From the NCBI GenBank assembly GCA_030704615.1, contig CM060732.1, positions 43,319,053 through 43,383,052 on the forward strand: a stretch of DNA of 64,000 nucleotides, given 5' to 3'. The stretch comes from Takakia lepidozioides. Taxonomy: Eukaryota; Streptophyta; Takakiopsida; Takakiales; Takakiaceae. Positions 38,372 through 51,297 of this stretch are shown here, piece by piece (position 1 is the first letter of the stretch; every line of letters begins with the position of its first letter). Position numbers and translations under genes: made by a program. Under the pieces are notes generated by a model, which made no database searches, was not told where the DNA came from, and saw nothing but the letters and a program-made list of their open reading frames with translations.

Positions 38372-39437
38372 CAAATCTTTCTTTGTAAAGCTCTCTCCCA
38401 AAAGTTTTTCCATTTCAGCCTCCTAAGCTGCACCCATGATTCATCACAAAAAATAGCTCATGAGGTGCACCACTCAGAGTTCGAAAACATTGCAAAGGTG
38501 ACCAAGACTAGAGTGCTGTGTAGGGGGGATCTCGATGATGCTGAGGGTTTATGCTACAGGATCTACTATACCTTCAGCGTTGTCTGGGACATAGTGCAGA
38601 GGGTAGCCATCGTGCCCAACTACAAGACTGCCATACCATCCCTCTGTAAGCTTTTCTTAATCAGACAGCCAAAACAGACATGTTTGTCTAAACCCTCACC
38701 GTGAGACGAGGGGGTACGACAATGAGACCAAGGTTTATAGGTGTTATCATCCTTCCACAAGAAAAAACATAATCAGCAAGGACGTTCCTCTATTCTAGGC
38801 GAGAGACTCCCACACTTACGAGTCCCGAAGAGTCTTGGGAGGCATGTGCGCAAGAATCTGAACCAAGAGAAGTGGGTGCAAGGAACAAGGAGAGGCCCTG
38901 TGATGAGAACCTTCGAGCTCATTTGCCACAACATGGGACACTACACGAGGAATCCCAGGATGTATGAAGGAGAGTAGTAGTCTCACAATCTTCCGAGCTC
39001 AATGGCTGCTAACCACATATTTCTCATGTATTTCCACATGTATGACTACGTATGTATGACCTCATATTAGCACCCATGGAGCTCGGAAGACTGTAGCTTC
39101 AGGAGGGGAAGTGTGAGGATGAGAGTCCTTGGAGCCTCGGTTGATGAATTACCAAGTTCTCAGGAGTCACTTCTTTTAGAGGAAGATGACAGCTCTACCA
39201 ACGATTCGTTGGAGTTGAATAAGCTCATCAAGTCTTCTGATGAGAAAACGTCCAAGTAGGAGCGGGTGGGAAGATGGATGAATAATTTATGGCCAAGGAC
39301 CGTTGAGGAGGGGAAGACCGCATTCAGTTTGTGGGTTTATTCCATGAGCAGGTATGCGGTTAGCACTCACAGACTTCTCCAACAAAGTAACTGATTCTAT
39401 TCATTCTGCCCATCAGGAGCACCTGAATACAAAAGAC
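38372..39437. other. No gene supported upstream of ureD to the gap
   Basis: The plus-strand frame at 38741-38977 vaguely recalls a retroviral zinc knuckle but lacks the cysteines, so it is not called. The ureD promoter should lie here. Confidence 0.5.
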
Positions 39438-39937
39438 NNNNNNNNNNNNNNNNNNNNNNNNNNNNNNNNNNNNNNNNNNNNNNNNNNNNNNNNNNNNNNN
39501 NNNNNNNNNNNNNNNNNNNNNNNNNNNNNNNNNNNNNNNNNNNNNNNNNNNNNNNNNNNNNNNNNNNNNNNNNNNNNNNNNNNNNNNNNNNNNNNNNNNN
39601 NNNNNNNNNNNNNNNNNNNNNNNNNNNNNNNNNNNNNNNNNNNNNNNNNNNNNNNNNNNNNNNNNNNNNNNNNNNNNNNNNNNNNNNNNNNNNNNNNNNN
39701 NNNNNNNNNNNNNNNNNNNNNNNNNNNNNNNNNNNNNNNNNNNNNNNNNNNNNNNNNNNNNNNNNNNNNNNNNNNNNNNNNNNNNNNNNNNNNNNNNNNN
39801 NNNNNNNNNNNNNNNNNNNNNNNNNNNNNNNNNNNNNNNNNNNNNNNNNNNNNNNNNNNNNNNNNNNNNNNNNNNNNNNNNNNNNNNNNNNNNNNNNNNN
39901 NNNNNNNNNNNNNNNNNNNNNNNNNNNNNNNNNNNNN
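39438..39937. other. Assembly gap of exactly 500 N
   Basis: Unknown bases of a round length, the mark of scaffolding with a default or estimated gap size. The real distance is unknown. Confidence 0.99.
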
Positions 39938-42117
39938 TATGACATAGGAGGCACACGGTGACGTTTGACCATGGTGATGCAATCATATTTACGTACATGT
40001 ATTCCTATGAATATACACCCAATCAAAACACGACATTTGCTAACCATTGAAGTCATAAGTTGCCAGTCATCTTACTAGTCATATATGACTACATGACTAT
40101 CACATGACCAATGAAACACGACATGTGCATTAATTAAAGGTGAACGGAAGTGGCGTAGTCATACTCACGTCTGTATCTTATGAGCTCTATGAACTACAAT
40201 CACCCAACGAAATGTCGAATGTGGAGAGAAGAGGATCGTTGCATCAAAATTCAACTAAATGTGACTGATGAAGGGAAGTGACGATCTTACCGGAAGGGGA
40301 ACAGCGTTGGAGAAGAGGATCCCTCCATGTATCATGTAATGATTCCTCACTGTTTCCAACAAGAGTCACTTTTCCTCAATAGACAAACTCATATGGCAAT
40401 TGCATAGCATTTTTGTAGAGCCCATTCATTGTCAACCGGCATAAAGCTTCTTGCCATTCGCCATAGACGGTAATCTATTCTAACGCCATACGCATCCATT
40501 CGCCACCTGCACGACATACATGCTATTGAACGTCACCCCTTCCCTCTTTGCATGCTACGCAAGCATGCATTGTCTCTAGTTTGCACCAGCTGCCAATTGT
40601 GCTATTATCGATATCTATAGTATACTATAAGTATCGTTTCTGAGTGTCCATGGTGAAGCGGAAGGTCTTCGAAGCTGACAGTCCCTCTCACTGAGTCGCC
40701 AGAAGTTCCGAGAGCGCCGGATTGCTCTGCCATAAAGGAGGTCGGACACAGCAACGTTCAAGCAGTCGATAGATGGGTGAGTTGTTACCTGACTTTGGAT
40801 ACCCACCCACTAAACTTGCGATTGCCTTATCCTCTAACTTCCTACAGCGATCATAAGCTTCATAGCACAAAATGGGGGCACAGTAGCTGGCAGCACTTGT
40901 ACAACAGCAGCAGGCCAAACAACATGCCAGTGAGTGACGATTAGGTTTGAGGAGGAGTGTGTGTCATTAGGCGGGAGATGTCCGCCGTACATTAGTGGGA
41001 CAGGCATACGTCCTGGTAGGGTGCGGCTTGTGTCAGCGTAGCGCTTAAGAGTATTTAGAGCTATGTATGCTTACATTTGTTTGTGATTGTTTGACGAGGG
41101 AGGTCATGGAGGTGTGTGTGCAGGCTTGCGGGAGCGAATCGCCCTCGCAAGCCACGCGCTCCGAAGGAAAAAGGTAGGGATCAGGTCCTGCAATGGCAAA
41201 GTGCCAGACTAGAAGACGATGAAGACTACGATTCTGCATGAGGGCTACTTCTGAGGACGATGAGGACGATCCACTCCTCGCACGCCAGTGCGAGCGAGTG
41301 TGTCGTCGGCGGATGCCACGGCAAGCCGAGGGGAACATGCCCATGCCCCCTCATGTCGCAGGAACAAAAACGCCCATCATCTACACTACGAACACCTTCT
41401 CCGTATGTGAAGTTATAGTTCTTCACAAGAGACCATGATTCTAATTATGTATGTTTTTGGTAAAAATCACGAATAGGAGATAGGTTGTCATGTCAGGCAG
41501 AGACAGTCGGAAGTTTGGACAATGCAGGGTCAGCCGAAGGCCCACAATCACAAATGATTTCCAATAGACAAGTTGAAGTAGCCAAAGGCATGATGTCAGG
41601 CCAATGTAGACTCATGTCCGTGTATCAAATCTTTGCCCATGAAACCAACGTCCTTGTTCAAGTACTAAGCTACAATGGCTACTTATAGAGATACTTGGGT
41701 TAACTTATGCACCCTGAATATCAGTTAAACTTGGAGGATACTCTCTCATGGAACCATCAGGTTTGTCCATTTGAATTCTTGCTATGGATTTCAGGAACAC
41801 CCCATACCTAAGCCGGGCTCAAAAAATGTAACTGGGAGGACATCATTGGGGCCAATCAAATTTGGGAGATTACTGCCCAAGATCATACTGAGTTTGTGGT
41901 AATCTTGTCTTTACAAATGTATTGTGCTTCCAGTTTTTTGTTTTGCCTGAATTCAAGATTGCTGCTTGCTGCATATAGTATGTGTAATCACCCACATTGT
42001 AACTGGGTGGAATTTCTTTTCAGGGCAAGCACAAGCGCACTTGATCCACGATCCCTGATGTCTAGCTAGCAATGGAGATGACGCCCACAAGAACGCAGGA
42101 GGACGGCTGAAACCCTA
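39938..42117. other. No gene supported
   Basis: Short frames on both strands (longest about 100 codons, 41045-41344 minus) lack recognisable domains. Nothing repetitive stands out. Confidence 0.5.
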
Positions 42118-43012
42118 ACTCCCAACGTTGTGGGTTCTGATGCCGACCAGATACCCCCACCTTATTATGGTATGCCTCAGTACCCACAGTCTAGCGCCAC
42201 TCAGTATGGTCAGGGTCCATATGGTGCTCCTCCATATGGGGCAGTATGGCCAGTATCCTCCTCCACCATATTTGCCACCCCTAATAGCTATGGGCGAGGG
42301 TGGCAGGCCACCGGAATATCCTCCTGCTTCGGACAGTATGGCCAGTATGGTCCTCGGCCTTCTGGCCAACAACCATGGCCACCAGTCCCTACTTGCAGGA
42401 TCCTGCTTTGAAATTCTCCTGAGCGCACGGAGGCTCTGAAGGAGGGGAGGGTGCCATTTCAAAGAATGATAGAACCAATGCTTTAAGGAGGCTAATAGCT
42501 CAGCCAAAATTGAAGCTGCCAAGGTCAAGGAAGAGAGAATAAGCTACAGGTCTTCCTCCCACGATGATTTGACGAACCTCAAAGGAGCCCCGTATGGTCA
42601 GACCCGGAATGTATGGCACACTGCCCTAAAGGACAGGGCTTATCGCAGGCTAGATTGTTCCCTTGCCATCAAACAACCAACCTGATGAAGTTGTATACGA
42701 AATCAGAGATCACCTGGCTAAGCTATTTTCATATACGTTGCACGAGTTAAAAGACTTCCACCTAAAACAACAATTGGCCAGAATAATGAAGAGCCAGCGT
42801 TATGAAGCACACACTGCGTGGTTGGGTGTAAGGGGAAACCCATTACGGTATCTGACGAGGGTATGGAACAAGCTTGTAAGTTACTGGCAGACAGGGTGTT
42901 CCACAAAGTGTCGAGGCAACATGAAGAAGGCAAATGGTGCAATTCTGAATCCTACCAAGACTGGCCGTGGTGGGAAGGCAATGGTGGAAGCACGCTGGTA
43001 AGTGGCATCATC
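42118..43012 (+). pseudogene. Degenerate Pro/Tyr/Gly-rich coding relic
   Basis: Three plus-strand frames take turns to carry one composition: IPPPYYGMPQYPQSSATQYG, then QYGQYPPPPYLPPLIAMGEG, then GQYGQYGPRPSGQQPWPP. This suggests one Pro/Tyr/Gly-rich protein with two frameshifts. Charged helical pieces follow in other frames (AKIEAAKVKEERISYR). It could be a decayed retrotransposon gag or a host low-complexity protein. I do not recognise the family. Confidence 0.35.
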
Positions 43013-43849
43013 ACGACTCTGTATTTTGTTCCTCATTGAATTGCTGTGTATATAGTCAGCCCTCACATTGCTTACTGACTTGGGCATGGGTTTGTTTTGG
43101 CATAGATAATTTGTAGGAAACACTATCAGGGTGCCCTCCTACATATATGAAATTCAAGAGGGTTCGTGTGGTGTGTCACGGTTGTCAGCTAGTAGTGACA
43201 GGCGGGTAGGTGTTTTCACGTTTGCTAGAGTGGTTGCGCATCATAGGTTGCTAGGGTTTTTTTCACGGCTTTTGGCCTGGGTTTTCTTCCAATGGGTGGT
43301 TCATGCTAGGTTTTTTTGGTTTGATTCATACTTGGGCAAGTTTTCATTGATTGGGAGGAGGGAAGTCTCGCATATTCTACAGTAGTTGGCAGGATGGATG
43401 GCTTGGACAAACTGGTGGAATCACAAGGACGTGACATGGCAGAATTAAAATTACAGATGCAGAGTAAGAGATGATGAGTACCAGAAAGCCATTGTGACCA
43501 GTGGGATTAATCTACCAGGCGCGGACCAGTGACATCTACGATGGATACGTCTGCCTATGACAGTATCAAAATGTTTGGAATCCCAATTTCAGACGGTAAC
43601 TGTGCTCACTCTAAGCCCTTATGTCTTCTGTCACTGATGTCTTTTGAATTTGAACCGAGCAGAAGCAGCAGGATACAGGGAAGGCCAGCTGTGAGGTACA
43701 CGTGGAAATTCAGCCCTGCCACGTACAAAGGCAGAGGTAGCAGTCCAGGGGGCAATGGTGACAGAGCCGCCGGGCACACCGGATTCTGGTAGGCAGGTAT
43801 GTGGGAGTTTAGATGGGGAGGAAGATGCAGACGGGGACAAAACAAACAG

Positions 43850-44212
43850 GTTGCTTTAATTTTTCCTGCTCACATGTTGAAGCCAAATGTCAGTTTACTT
43901 CCTGGACCAAACAAGGAAACATTACTAATTCTGGACTTAAATGGTCTGTTATGTGAATCTTTTCATTCTGCTAATGGGCTGCATCCCTTCCAAAGGTTTT
44001 GTGGGGAAGATGTGTGGCAAGAAGATGGTAGTTTGAGACCACGCTGTTATGACTTTTGCAAAAGTGTTTTGAACACTTTGAGGGTGGCGGTGTGGTCTTG
44101 TTGCCAAGCTCGCAACTTCTTCCCAATGGTGGACTATATTTTTGCAGCCCACACTAACCTGGTTTTCCAGTGGGATGCCCTTCGGGATCGAATGCCAGGG
44201 GACTACGGATGA
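43850..44212 (+). CDS. FCP1/NIF-type HAD phosphatase-like exon, C-terminally truncated
   Basis: After a CAG acceptor the exon reads ETLLILDLNGLLCESF, then GSLRPRCYDFCKSVLNTLRV, AVWSCCQARNF and NLVFQWDA. This matches the FCP1-homology domain of plant HAD-superfamily proteins (LLVLDVNGLL, R-P-x-x-x-x-F, V-x-V-W-S, L-x-F-x-W-D). Catalytic FCP1/SCP enzymes have D-x-D-x-T/V; here the second Asp is Asn (DLNGL), as in the plant DVNGLL subgroup, so classic phosphatase activity is doubtful. The frame ends at 44212 just where the G-rich minisatellite begins, losing the rest of the domain. Upstream exons could not be assigned, though 43393-43470 (LDKLVESQGRDMAELKLQMQ) might belong to it. Confidence 0.6.
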   Translation, partial: VALIFPAHMLKPNVSLLPGPNKETLLILDLNGLLCESFHSANGLHPFQRFCGEDVWQEDGSLRPRCYDFCKSVLNTLRVAVWSCCQARNFFPMVDYIFAAHTNLVFQWDALRDRMPGDYG

Positions 44213-45480
44213 CCCAGTTTTGAGGTTGGGTGGATGCGCAGGGGATCTTGGGTTCAGGGGAGCACCACGGGGCGGCTGATGGCTGGAGGGGGTTCAGTGA
44301 CCACATTGGACTGGGGATCAAACGAGGGGGGGGGGGGGGGGGGGGGGGGAGGGCGATGGCCCGGGGGATCGCGGCTCCGATGGGATGAGGGATCGACGGC
44401 GGGGGGAGCGCCATGTGGCGGTGGGCGTGCCATGGGGCCTTCATCCGGCCGTCGTCCATCCACGGCGCGGGAGGATGTCGGGGGATGAGGGGCGGATGAC
44501 CCAGAACATCCATTGTTTTGAGGTTGGATGGATGAGCAGGGGATCGACGGTTCGGGGGGGAGCAGCACGTGGCGGGCGATTAGGGGTGGGGGATCACTCC
44601 AATCCGGAGTGGGGATTGATGAAGCCAGGTCAGGGGGGGAGCGGCGACATGTCGGGGGATCGCGCGTGGATGGAAGAAGGGATCGGCGGGAGGGGGGGGG
44701 GAGCGCCACGTGCCGTCCGATGGGTGGAGGGGGATCAGTCACCGCATTGGACGGGGATCAACCGAGGGGGGGGGGGGGGACGTGTCGGGGGATCGGGGCC
44801 GTCGATGGGGAAGGGATCGACGGCGGGGGGAGTGGCACGTGGCCTGTCAGTGTCATCGGGCCTTCATCCGGCCGTCGTCCATCCCTTGCGCGGGAGGATG
44901 GCGGGGGGATGAGGGGTGGATGACACACAACATCCATTGTTTGTTTGAGGTTGGATGAATGCACAGGGGATCGACGGTCCGGGCAGCCGCACGTGGCGGG
45001 CGGGCGATAGGGTTGGGGGATCACTCCCGGTCCAGAAGGGGATCAAGGCGCGTCGGGGGGGAGCGCGCCGTGGATGGGAGGAGGGGATTGACGGCGGGGG
45101 AGCGCCACGTGGCGATGGACTTGTCATGGGGCCTTCATCCGGCCGTATCCATTTAATTGAGGTTGGATGGATGGTAAGGGAGGGGATCGACGGTTCGGGG
45201 GTTGGTAGCGCCACGTGGCTAGAGATGGGGGTGGGGGATCACTCCGGCACGAAGGGGGATAAACCCAGTGAGGGGATCCACAGCGGGGGCAGCCACGTGG
45301 CTGGAGATCGGGCGGTTGTTGTGGGGCGGGGGTCAGGGTCCCGGACGGGCGGGGCGCAGGGGAGGGGGGTGGGGGGGGTGTGGTCAGGGGGGCGCGGGGA
45401 GCAGCGGGCAGGCGGGGAGGGGGGGGCGGGGGGCAATGGCGGAGGGGTCGGAGGGGGTGGGGATGATTTGACATGAGGCG
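44208..45480 (+). repeat. G-rich complex minisatellite with long G runs
   Basis: Recurring phrases are GAGGTTGGATGGATG (about 44220, 44520, 44946, 45160), GGGGATCGACGG, CGCCACGTGGCG and CCTTCATCCGGCCGTC (about 44437, 44861, 45130). They define diverged units of roughly 290-420 bp. The plus strand has uninterrupted G runs, the longest over 20 bases near 44328-44349. All open frames here, on either strand, are artefacts of this composition. Strong G-quadruplex potential is expected on the plus strand. Confidence 0.85.
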
Positions 45481-47186
45481 TCCAGCTCGCTGACGAGGCT
45501 GCCGGAGGGGGGGGGGGTCCCAGGATGTACCTTGTGGGCCGTACCCGTCAGCTCACACTCTTGCAATAAAATCAAGCCACATCCATATTGGGACCGGAGG
45601 GAAACAACAATCTCCTCAATCAATATTTTCTCCGCCAATAGAGACATGTTTTGTGAATAGAGGTCCTAGCTAAAGGAAGAAATGTTTCCGATACGATGAG
45701 GTGCCAACATGCCTCATGGGCACATCCCAATGGGAAGAAAGAGAATATGGTAGCAGGATTCGAACCCATAATCACATGGATGGCCTTCAGTGCATATCCA
45801 ACTAACCTACCAACGTGTGGCCAGACATTGATATCTCTCAATATTTTTAGAGGGTGCAAGTGAACTTATGGAAGTCTTAAAAACTGACTTTTTACCAAAA
45901 CAAGTGCAAATTACGGCATCACTTCACCTAGGTTGGATTGTGTGCATACCGAGCATAAAAGAATATTCTTTATAGTTTAGGAGCATCCAAATTATATGCT
46001 ATGGCAAAACAAAAATGTGCTCATGTCTGAATTTTTTTGCAAAATAGTTATTGTTGAAGTAATATGACTATTCTGTTTAAGACTCACTCTCATGTGTCTG
46101 AGGCTTGGTAGGTACTGGGGGAAGCTCTTTGCAGATGTAGCCAAAGAAGATTGCTCTGCCACTCCACCTTTCAGATATTTCGTCGATTCAAGCGTTCAGT
46201 GAGTCATGACGGCTCTATTTCAACCTATGGCAGTAACCTTGTTGCTTGCCAACTAACTACCCTATCCTACCATCTCTGCTAATCTACCCTACGATCTGAT
46301 ATGATAACAAGCAGACAGTCATCATCTGAAAGCTTCTTGCTCTATACATTTCACTCCTTTGCCTCCTTATTTACAGATAACCTGTACCACTGTCCACAAG
46401 CCAACGCCCTCATGCTGGCGATTGCATCAATCAACATGTGGTCAAGTCAGTAGTAATCATCGCTGCGCCGTAATCTGGCAGCAATTGCTTCTCCCACAAG
46501 TGCAGCTTTCAATAATCGCACATGAATGCAATGGCGGCAGTATCAGTTTGCACTCCCTACCTCTGGCAAGATGCTCGTCGTGATGGGCTGCTCCATCACT
46601 TTAACTAGCCTTTGATTGTGCCAACAACCCACCTTTCTATTCCCTGTCAGCAGGCCGTTTCCCTTGCAAGTTCATCCTCCCTGTCATCGTGGTCATGAGA
46701 AGTAACGACGGCACTGCCACCCCTCCACCGAGCTGCTTTCCCCGCAACTCCTACATCTTCAGAGGTCAAATCACAGGGCAGCACCGCCTCAATGCCTCAT
46801 TACTTCTGTCAGTAGCACATGATATTACTTGCCCTTCATGAATTGTCCTGCAGCACTCCCTCTCTTCAAAACTATGAAACGATACTGCACCGCCTCCCTT
46901 CACCTGGCTTGAGCAAAATTACCTAGCTGTTCCCTGCACGATTATCCTCCAGCAAGCCCTAAGCTCCTCGACCCGTGTTTCTATGGTAATCACCAGACAT
47001 GAAAGCCATTCATCCTATGGATGAAAAAGGCACATTTCATGACTTAGCCACATTTTGCTGGCAGCGCAATAGCATATTGTGCCCATGGAATTAACTATAG
47101 GCATGGATACTTCCCTCCTTGTTATTAGCACCAGGGCTCTCCCTTTGTAGTAATGCCGAATCCTGATGCCAAACAAAACTTCACCG
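45481..47186. other. No gene; SINE-like piece and decayed retrotransposon end
   Basis: Apart from the tRNA-like element at about 45640-45825, no feature is recognisable. The stretch from 46 to 47 kb probably holds the decayed 3' end of the Gypsy element, because its integrase stops at 47187. Confidence 0.45.
45640..45825 (-). mobile_element. tRNA-derived SINE-like element
   Basis: The minus strand shows an A-box-like TAGGTTAGTTGGATATGC and, about 35 bases on, a B-box GGGTTCGAATCC, followed by an unrelated body. The putative T stem pairs poorly and no good acceptor stem forms, so this is a tRNA-derived retroposon, not a functional tRNA. Confidence 0.5.
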
Positions 47187-48214
47187 TTACTCCCCTGCAT
47201 TCACACTACACCACCTATAGCCCAATCCTATGATTGGTAAAGGATGCAACTGTGGTGTAGGGCCGTTGAATGAAGCACGCACCCTGTCACACACCATGCA
47301 CCTAGCCACAAACTGTTGCACCTTTGTATGCATACCACGCCACCAATACTGCCCCTGCAGTAAACTGTGAGTGCGTCGCACTCCAAAATGCCCCAACTCC
47401 CATGGGCATGCCGCACTAACCGTGCACGCTGTGTGGGGTGAGGCACAATCCTCACCCAACCATCCTCCCACACTCAATGTAGGTGTATCCCCTCCCACTT
47501 GAACCTCTTGGCTTGTTGCAGGATCCAATCCCTCTCCCTGGCAGTCACAGTGGCTGTCGTGTCTCCCGTGCGGATGTAGTCCAACACAGCCGAATCCTCA
47601 TGTATATCTCTGGCACCACCTGGCTCATCACTAGCCTCAGGGTCCTCAGACACTTTGTCTACAGTCATCCCTTTTGTAGGTCCAACCTGATCTTCCAATG
47701 CTAAGATACACAAAAATGCAGATGTGTGCCATCTCGGCACCATCTCCTCGTCCGTCTCACCATGCCACCGAGCTCCAGTGTCATCTTGCTGGCTCGTGCA
47801 TGGATTGCGACTCAATCCATCCGCATCCCGATTGACCAAACCTGGTCGATGATGCACAACCTGAAAGTCATATTCCTGGAGTACGAGTGCCTACCGTGCA
47901 AGCTTCCCCGTAAGCTTGTCTGACTCCATCAACCACTTAAGTGGCTGGTGATCCGTGACAAGGGTGAAAAGATTGCCGTATAGATAGCACCTGAAGTGTG
48001 CCACGGCCCACACTGCAGCTAAGCACTCTCCCTCATATGAGCTGTACTTAGCCTCTGCAGCGTTGTTCGAGCGGCTAGCATAAGCCACTACAAACTTTCT
48101 TCCCTCATCATCCACCTGTGTGAGCACCGCTCCAAGCCCCAGCATGCTCCAATCCATATGCAGCTGAAAGGGACGCCCCCTGATAGGTCGTCTCAGGATA
48201 GGCGCCGAGATCAA
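47187..48214 (-). pseudogene. Gypsy RNase H and integrase zinc-binding head
   Basis: RNase H: LHMDWSMLGLGAVLTQVDDE, YSSYEGECLAAVWAVAHFR and TDHQPLKWLM, then HHRPGLVNRDADGLSRNPC. The integrase head at 47187-47528 shows HFGVRRTHSLLQGQYWWRGM then CMVCDRV, the H-H-C-C zinc site. The D-D-E core that should follow is missing. Confidence 0.88.
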
Positions 48215-48407
48215 CTCGCCTTGAGCTCTTGAAAAGCTCGTTCCTGCTCATCTTCCCACTGCCCACTCCTGGTCCACCTTGGTCAGCTTGGTTAGAGCCT
48301 TTGCAATGGTATTAAATCCCTTGACAAACCGTCTATAATAGTTTGCCAACCCCATGAAAGCTCAAACTCGGCTCACATCCGTGGGACGTGGAATTTGTGC
48401 AATGCCT

Positions 48408-49138
48408 CTACCTTAGTCTGCTGTACCCCCAATCCTCCAGGATAATCATGTGACCCAGATACTCAATCTGGTTGTGGAAAAACTTGCACTCCCCGGATGC
48501 AACTTCAATCCGTGCGCTCTCAAGCGCTCCAATACCACCTGAAGTGTCTCTCATGCTCCTCCACCGTAACACTAAAGATGATGATATCATCTATGTAGCA
48601 CCGAGCAAAGTCCACCCCTGCTAGAATCCTATCCATAACTCTCTGAAACTCTGCAGGAGCATTCTTAAGCCCAAATGGTAAGAACCGCCTACTGATATAG
48701 GCAATCCTTGCCGTGCTCATTGATCCCCCAGAATGCCGTCTTCTTTTGCTTGTCCGCCTCCTTGATTGGCAACTGGTGATATCCGGATCGTAAATCCAAA
48801 GTGCTAAAGACCTTAGCATGCCCAAATGGCATCAAAGATCTCCTCTGGTATTGACTGGCATACTTATCGGACTTGGTCTGACAATTTACAGGCCGGTAAT
48901 CACCGCACATACGTCTCTCCGTCCAATTGCCATAGACATCCTTCTTGGCTGGCATCAATGTGCTGAAGCATACTCTCCACCAAAGAGCTCCACCAAACCT
49001 GCCTCCCAGAGATCTTGAGTCCTCATCTGAATAAAGACCTCTCATGTCACTGTATCTATAGGGTCTCCGAAAGATTGGCGTGTCAGTGGCCAACTCAATA
49101 CGGATCTCTTGACCCTTCAGTGCTCCCAAGTCCTTCAA
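48408..49138 (-). pseudogene. Gypsy reverse transcriptase
   Basis: Visible blocks are MCGDYRPVNCQT, FSTLDLRSGYHQLPIKEADK, LPFGLKNAPAEFQRVMDRIL and the catalytic CYIDDIIIFS (Y-x-D-D). They are split between two frames (one shift near 48700), and the segment joining fingers and palm is partly lost. Copies RNA to DNA in the element cycle; this copy is broken. Confidence 0.88.
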
Positions 49139-50516
49139 ACTGAAGGCAAAGCAATTCCTGTAAGCCCTTAGGAACCGCCGTATACGTTGTCTCTCTTCTC
49201 CGGTGACAATGGGTCCAATGTCAGGCTCCCAATTGTCCTCCGTAACTGCAACCTTAAGTCCAGTGGGCTTAGAGGGGAGAGACGCGTCCAGTGGTTGCTA
49301 TGTTGCAATCTCTTGAGCAGTACTCCCTACCTGTTAGTCATGACAAGGCCTCATCCTGCCCATCATCTCATCCTCAAGGACTTCCTCCACCTGAGAAAAT
49401 CCCCAACCTCATCTATCACCGCCACCTTGGCTGCCAACTCCATCTAAAAACTCGAGCACATCCCACGTGTGCCATGGATGTCTGCACCCCGTGGTCCTCA
49501 CATGCTCGCCCCCACTCACTGCCTGTACCATCTCGGTAGGCAGAGAGACAATCAAGGGAAGTGTACTCCGCACTCTACGTTGCTCATCCATTGCCAAGCT
49601 GATAATCCAGTCAAGCAATTGAGATCCATTGCTTGCCCCAACACCTGACGACGTGATGCCTCAGAAAGAGACGACACCGTCGTCGTACCAGTGGTATAAC
49701 CCATTGCCCGCTCACGCTCGTCAGCATTAGGCTCCACTAACTGCTGCAACTGAGTATCCCACAAGAGGCCAGGTCCACTATCCGGAAAGCATGCGATGCT
49801 GGGAAGGAGCAATGTAGGTAATGCTGCTCGTGGTTGACCCACCTTGTTGACCACTGCCAAAGGCGAACGGTCATCTCGTGTCTCTCACGTTGAGACTGCC
49901 TCCCTGTGTCCCAGAATGGCTTCCACTGTGAGATATGTTGGCCGCTCAAAAAAAAAAAGAACCCCATCCATGCCTCTTGAGCGGTGCGGGTGACATCAAG
50001 TTAGTCCACCACCATACCGGCAACAAACTCAGGTAACCGCTGTTGCACCAACTGAGCACATGACGAAGTGAACGCGTCCTTCAGTCTCATCCCTCTCTAC
50101 ATACAGGTAACGCCGAACTCGTACACTTGTCTGTAACACAGCAGCCAATCCGGTGCTGATCCTGCCAAACAAGTCCAGAAGACAAATGCCTTCATCCGGA
50201 TGCTACTGCCACACAATAGGTGTGGTGTCCAATGGAGACAATTGAGGTGGTCCGGTGCGATCCCCGCACTCTCCTCCTCTTCTCACGTACAGAGCCTTCC
50301 ACCCAGGCTTGTTGCCCCGTCGATCAGCATCCCCGCTGCAAATCCTTGTTCGTGCCCCACATGGAGTCTGAGCAACCATGGTAGGCAACTCCGCCATACC
50401 ATACATGTCATCTTGCTCTCCCGGAAGTGGCACATCCTCTGAATGAGCGTTGTCCTCAAGCAACTCTCCAGGCCAACTCACTACCGCTGTGAATGCTGCT
50501 AGTGTCGCATTTTGCC

Positions 50517-50948
50517 TCACGGGCACCCACAACTCCTCCTATGAAACGTCACAGGGAGCGGCACACGCCGGCCCTCCCCTGACTGCCATCCAGGCCTATA
50601 GGAAGCTGACTCCTCCCAAAAATCCAGGGTGAACCCATGGGGTACAATACTGCCCCACCAACCAGGACATCGTACGAGACCGCGTCTATCACAATGGTCT
50701 AGGCTCGCATCACTGAGCCATCTGTAGAGTGATCCGGCCGTAGTCTGATACCAACTCAACTCACGCCGTGTCATGCCTTGAGCCTGCTCCGATCCTCCCA
50801 AAGACGTCTGTATCTGGAAAGGACAAGGCTCCATATCCGCCTCTGTGAGGCCCAAGCCTGCAATAGCAGCTCTGCCCAGCATCAATGGCTTAGCTCTTGA
50901 GTCCAACAAGACCCGCAGTGGCCGGTACCCTCTTGCCTGCCGGTCCAC
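50517..50948 (-). pseudogene. Gypsy retropepsin-like protease segment
   Basis: The frame reads LRVLLDSRAKPLMLGRAAIA followed by GLGL. The usual active site D-S/T-G-A is altered to D-S-R-A, so the protease is probably inactive. Its position between gag and reverse transcriptase fits. Confidence 0.6.
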
Positions 50949-51297
50949 TCAAACAGAAAATTTCATCCTGGTTGTCTAACATGACAACTCCAGGTGTCAC
51001 CATGGCGCGCTCAATGGCTGGCCTAGCTAGCAGCTCCATCAATTTAGCAGCTGCAGCTTGCCATGGCGCCGCCGTAGCATCTTGACCCTCACATCCGAGG
51101 ATCCCTCCGGCACTACACCTCCCATTATCTCCTCCGCAAGAAGATGAATAACCTCCCCACTCTCACAGAGTGTAGCTGCCAGCCTGAACACCTCAGCTGG
51201 TTTTACCCCCCCGACGTCGCAATCATGGTAGCGAGAACAATGGAGCCTGGCACACAGCTGTGGCCGCCCCTATCCTGCTGCCGTAGCCCTGGCAACA

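Noticed and set aside
38741..38977. Possible CCHC zinc knuckle (CHNMGHYTRNP)
   Set aside because: Only one of the three cysteines is present, and no neighbouring gag or pol motif is seen.
44154..45476. Open frames of 80-175 codons in the G-rich tract
   Set aside because: All are Gly/Arg/Pro low-complexity products of the minisatellite, present on both strands at once.
45750..45825. tRNA gene on the minus strand
   Set aside because: A and B boxes are present, but the T stem has mismatches and no acceptor stem forms; SINE-derived.
50738..50750. Primer-binding-site-like TGGTATCAGA (minus strand)
   Set aside because: It matches the start of an initiator-tRNA PBS but lies inside the protease coding segment, not next to an LTR.
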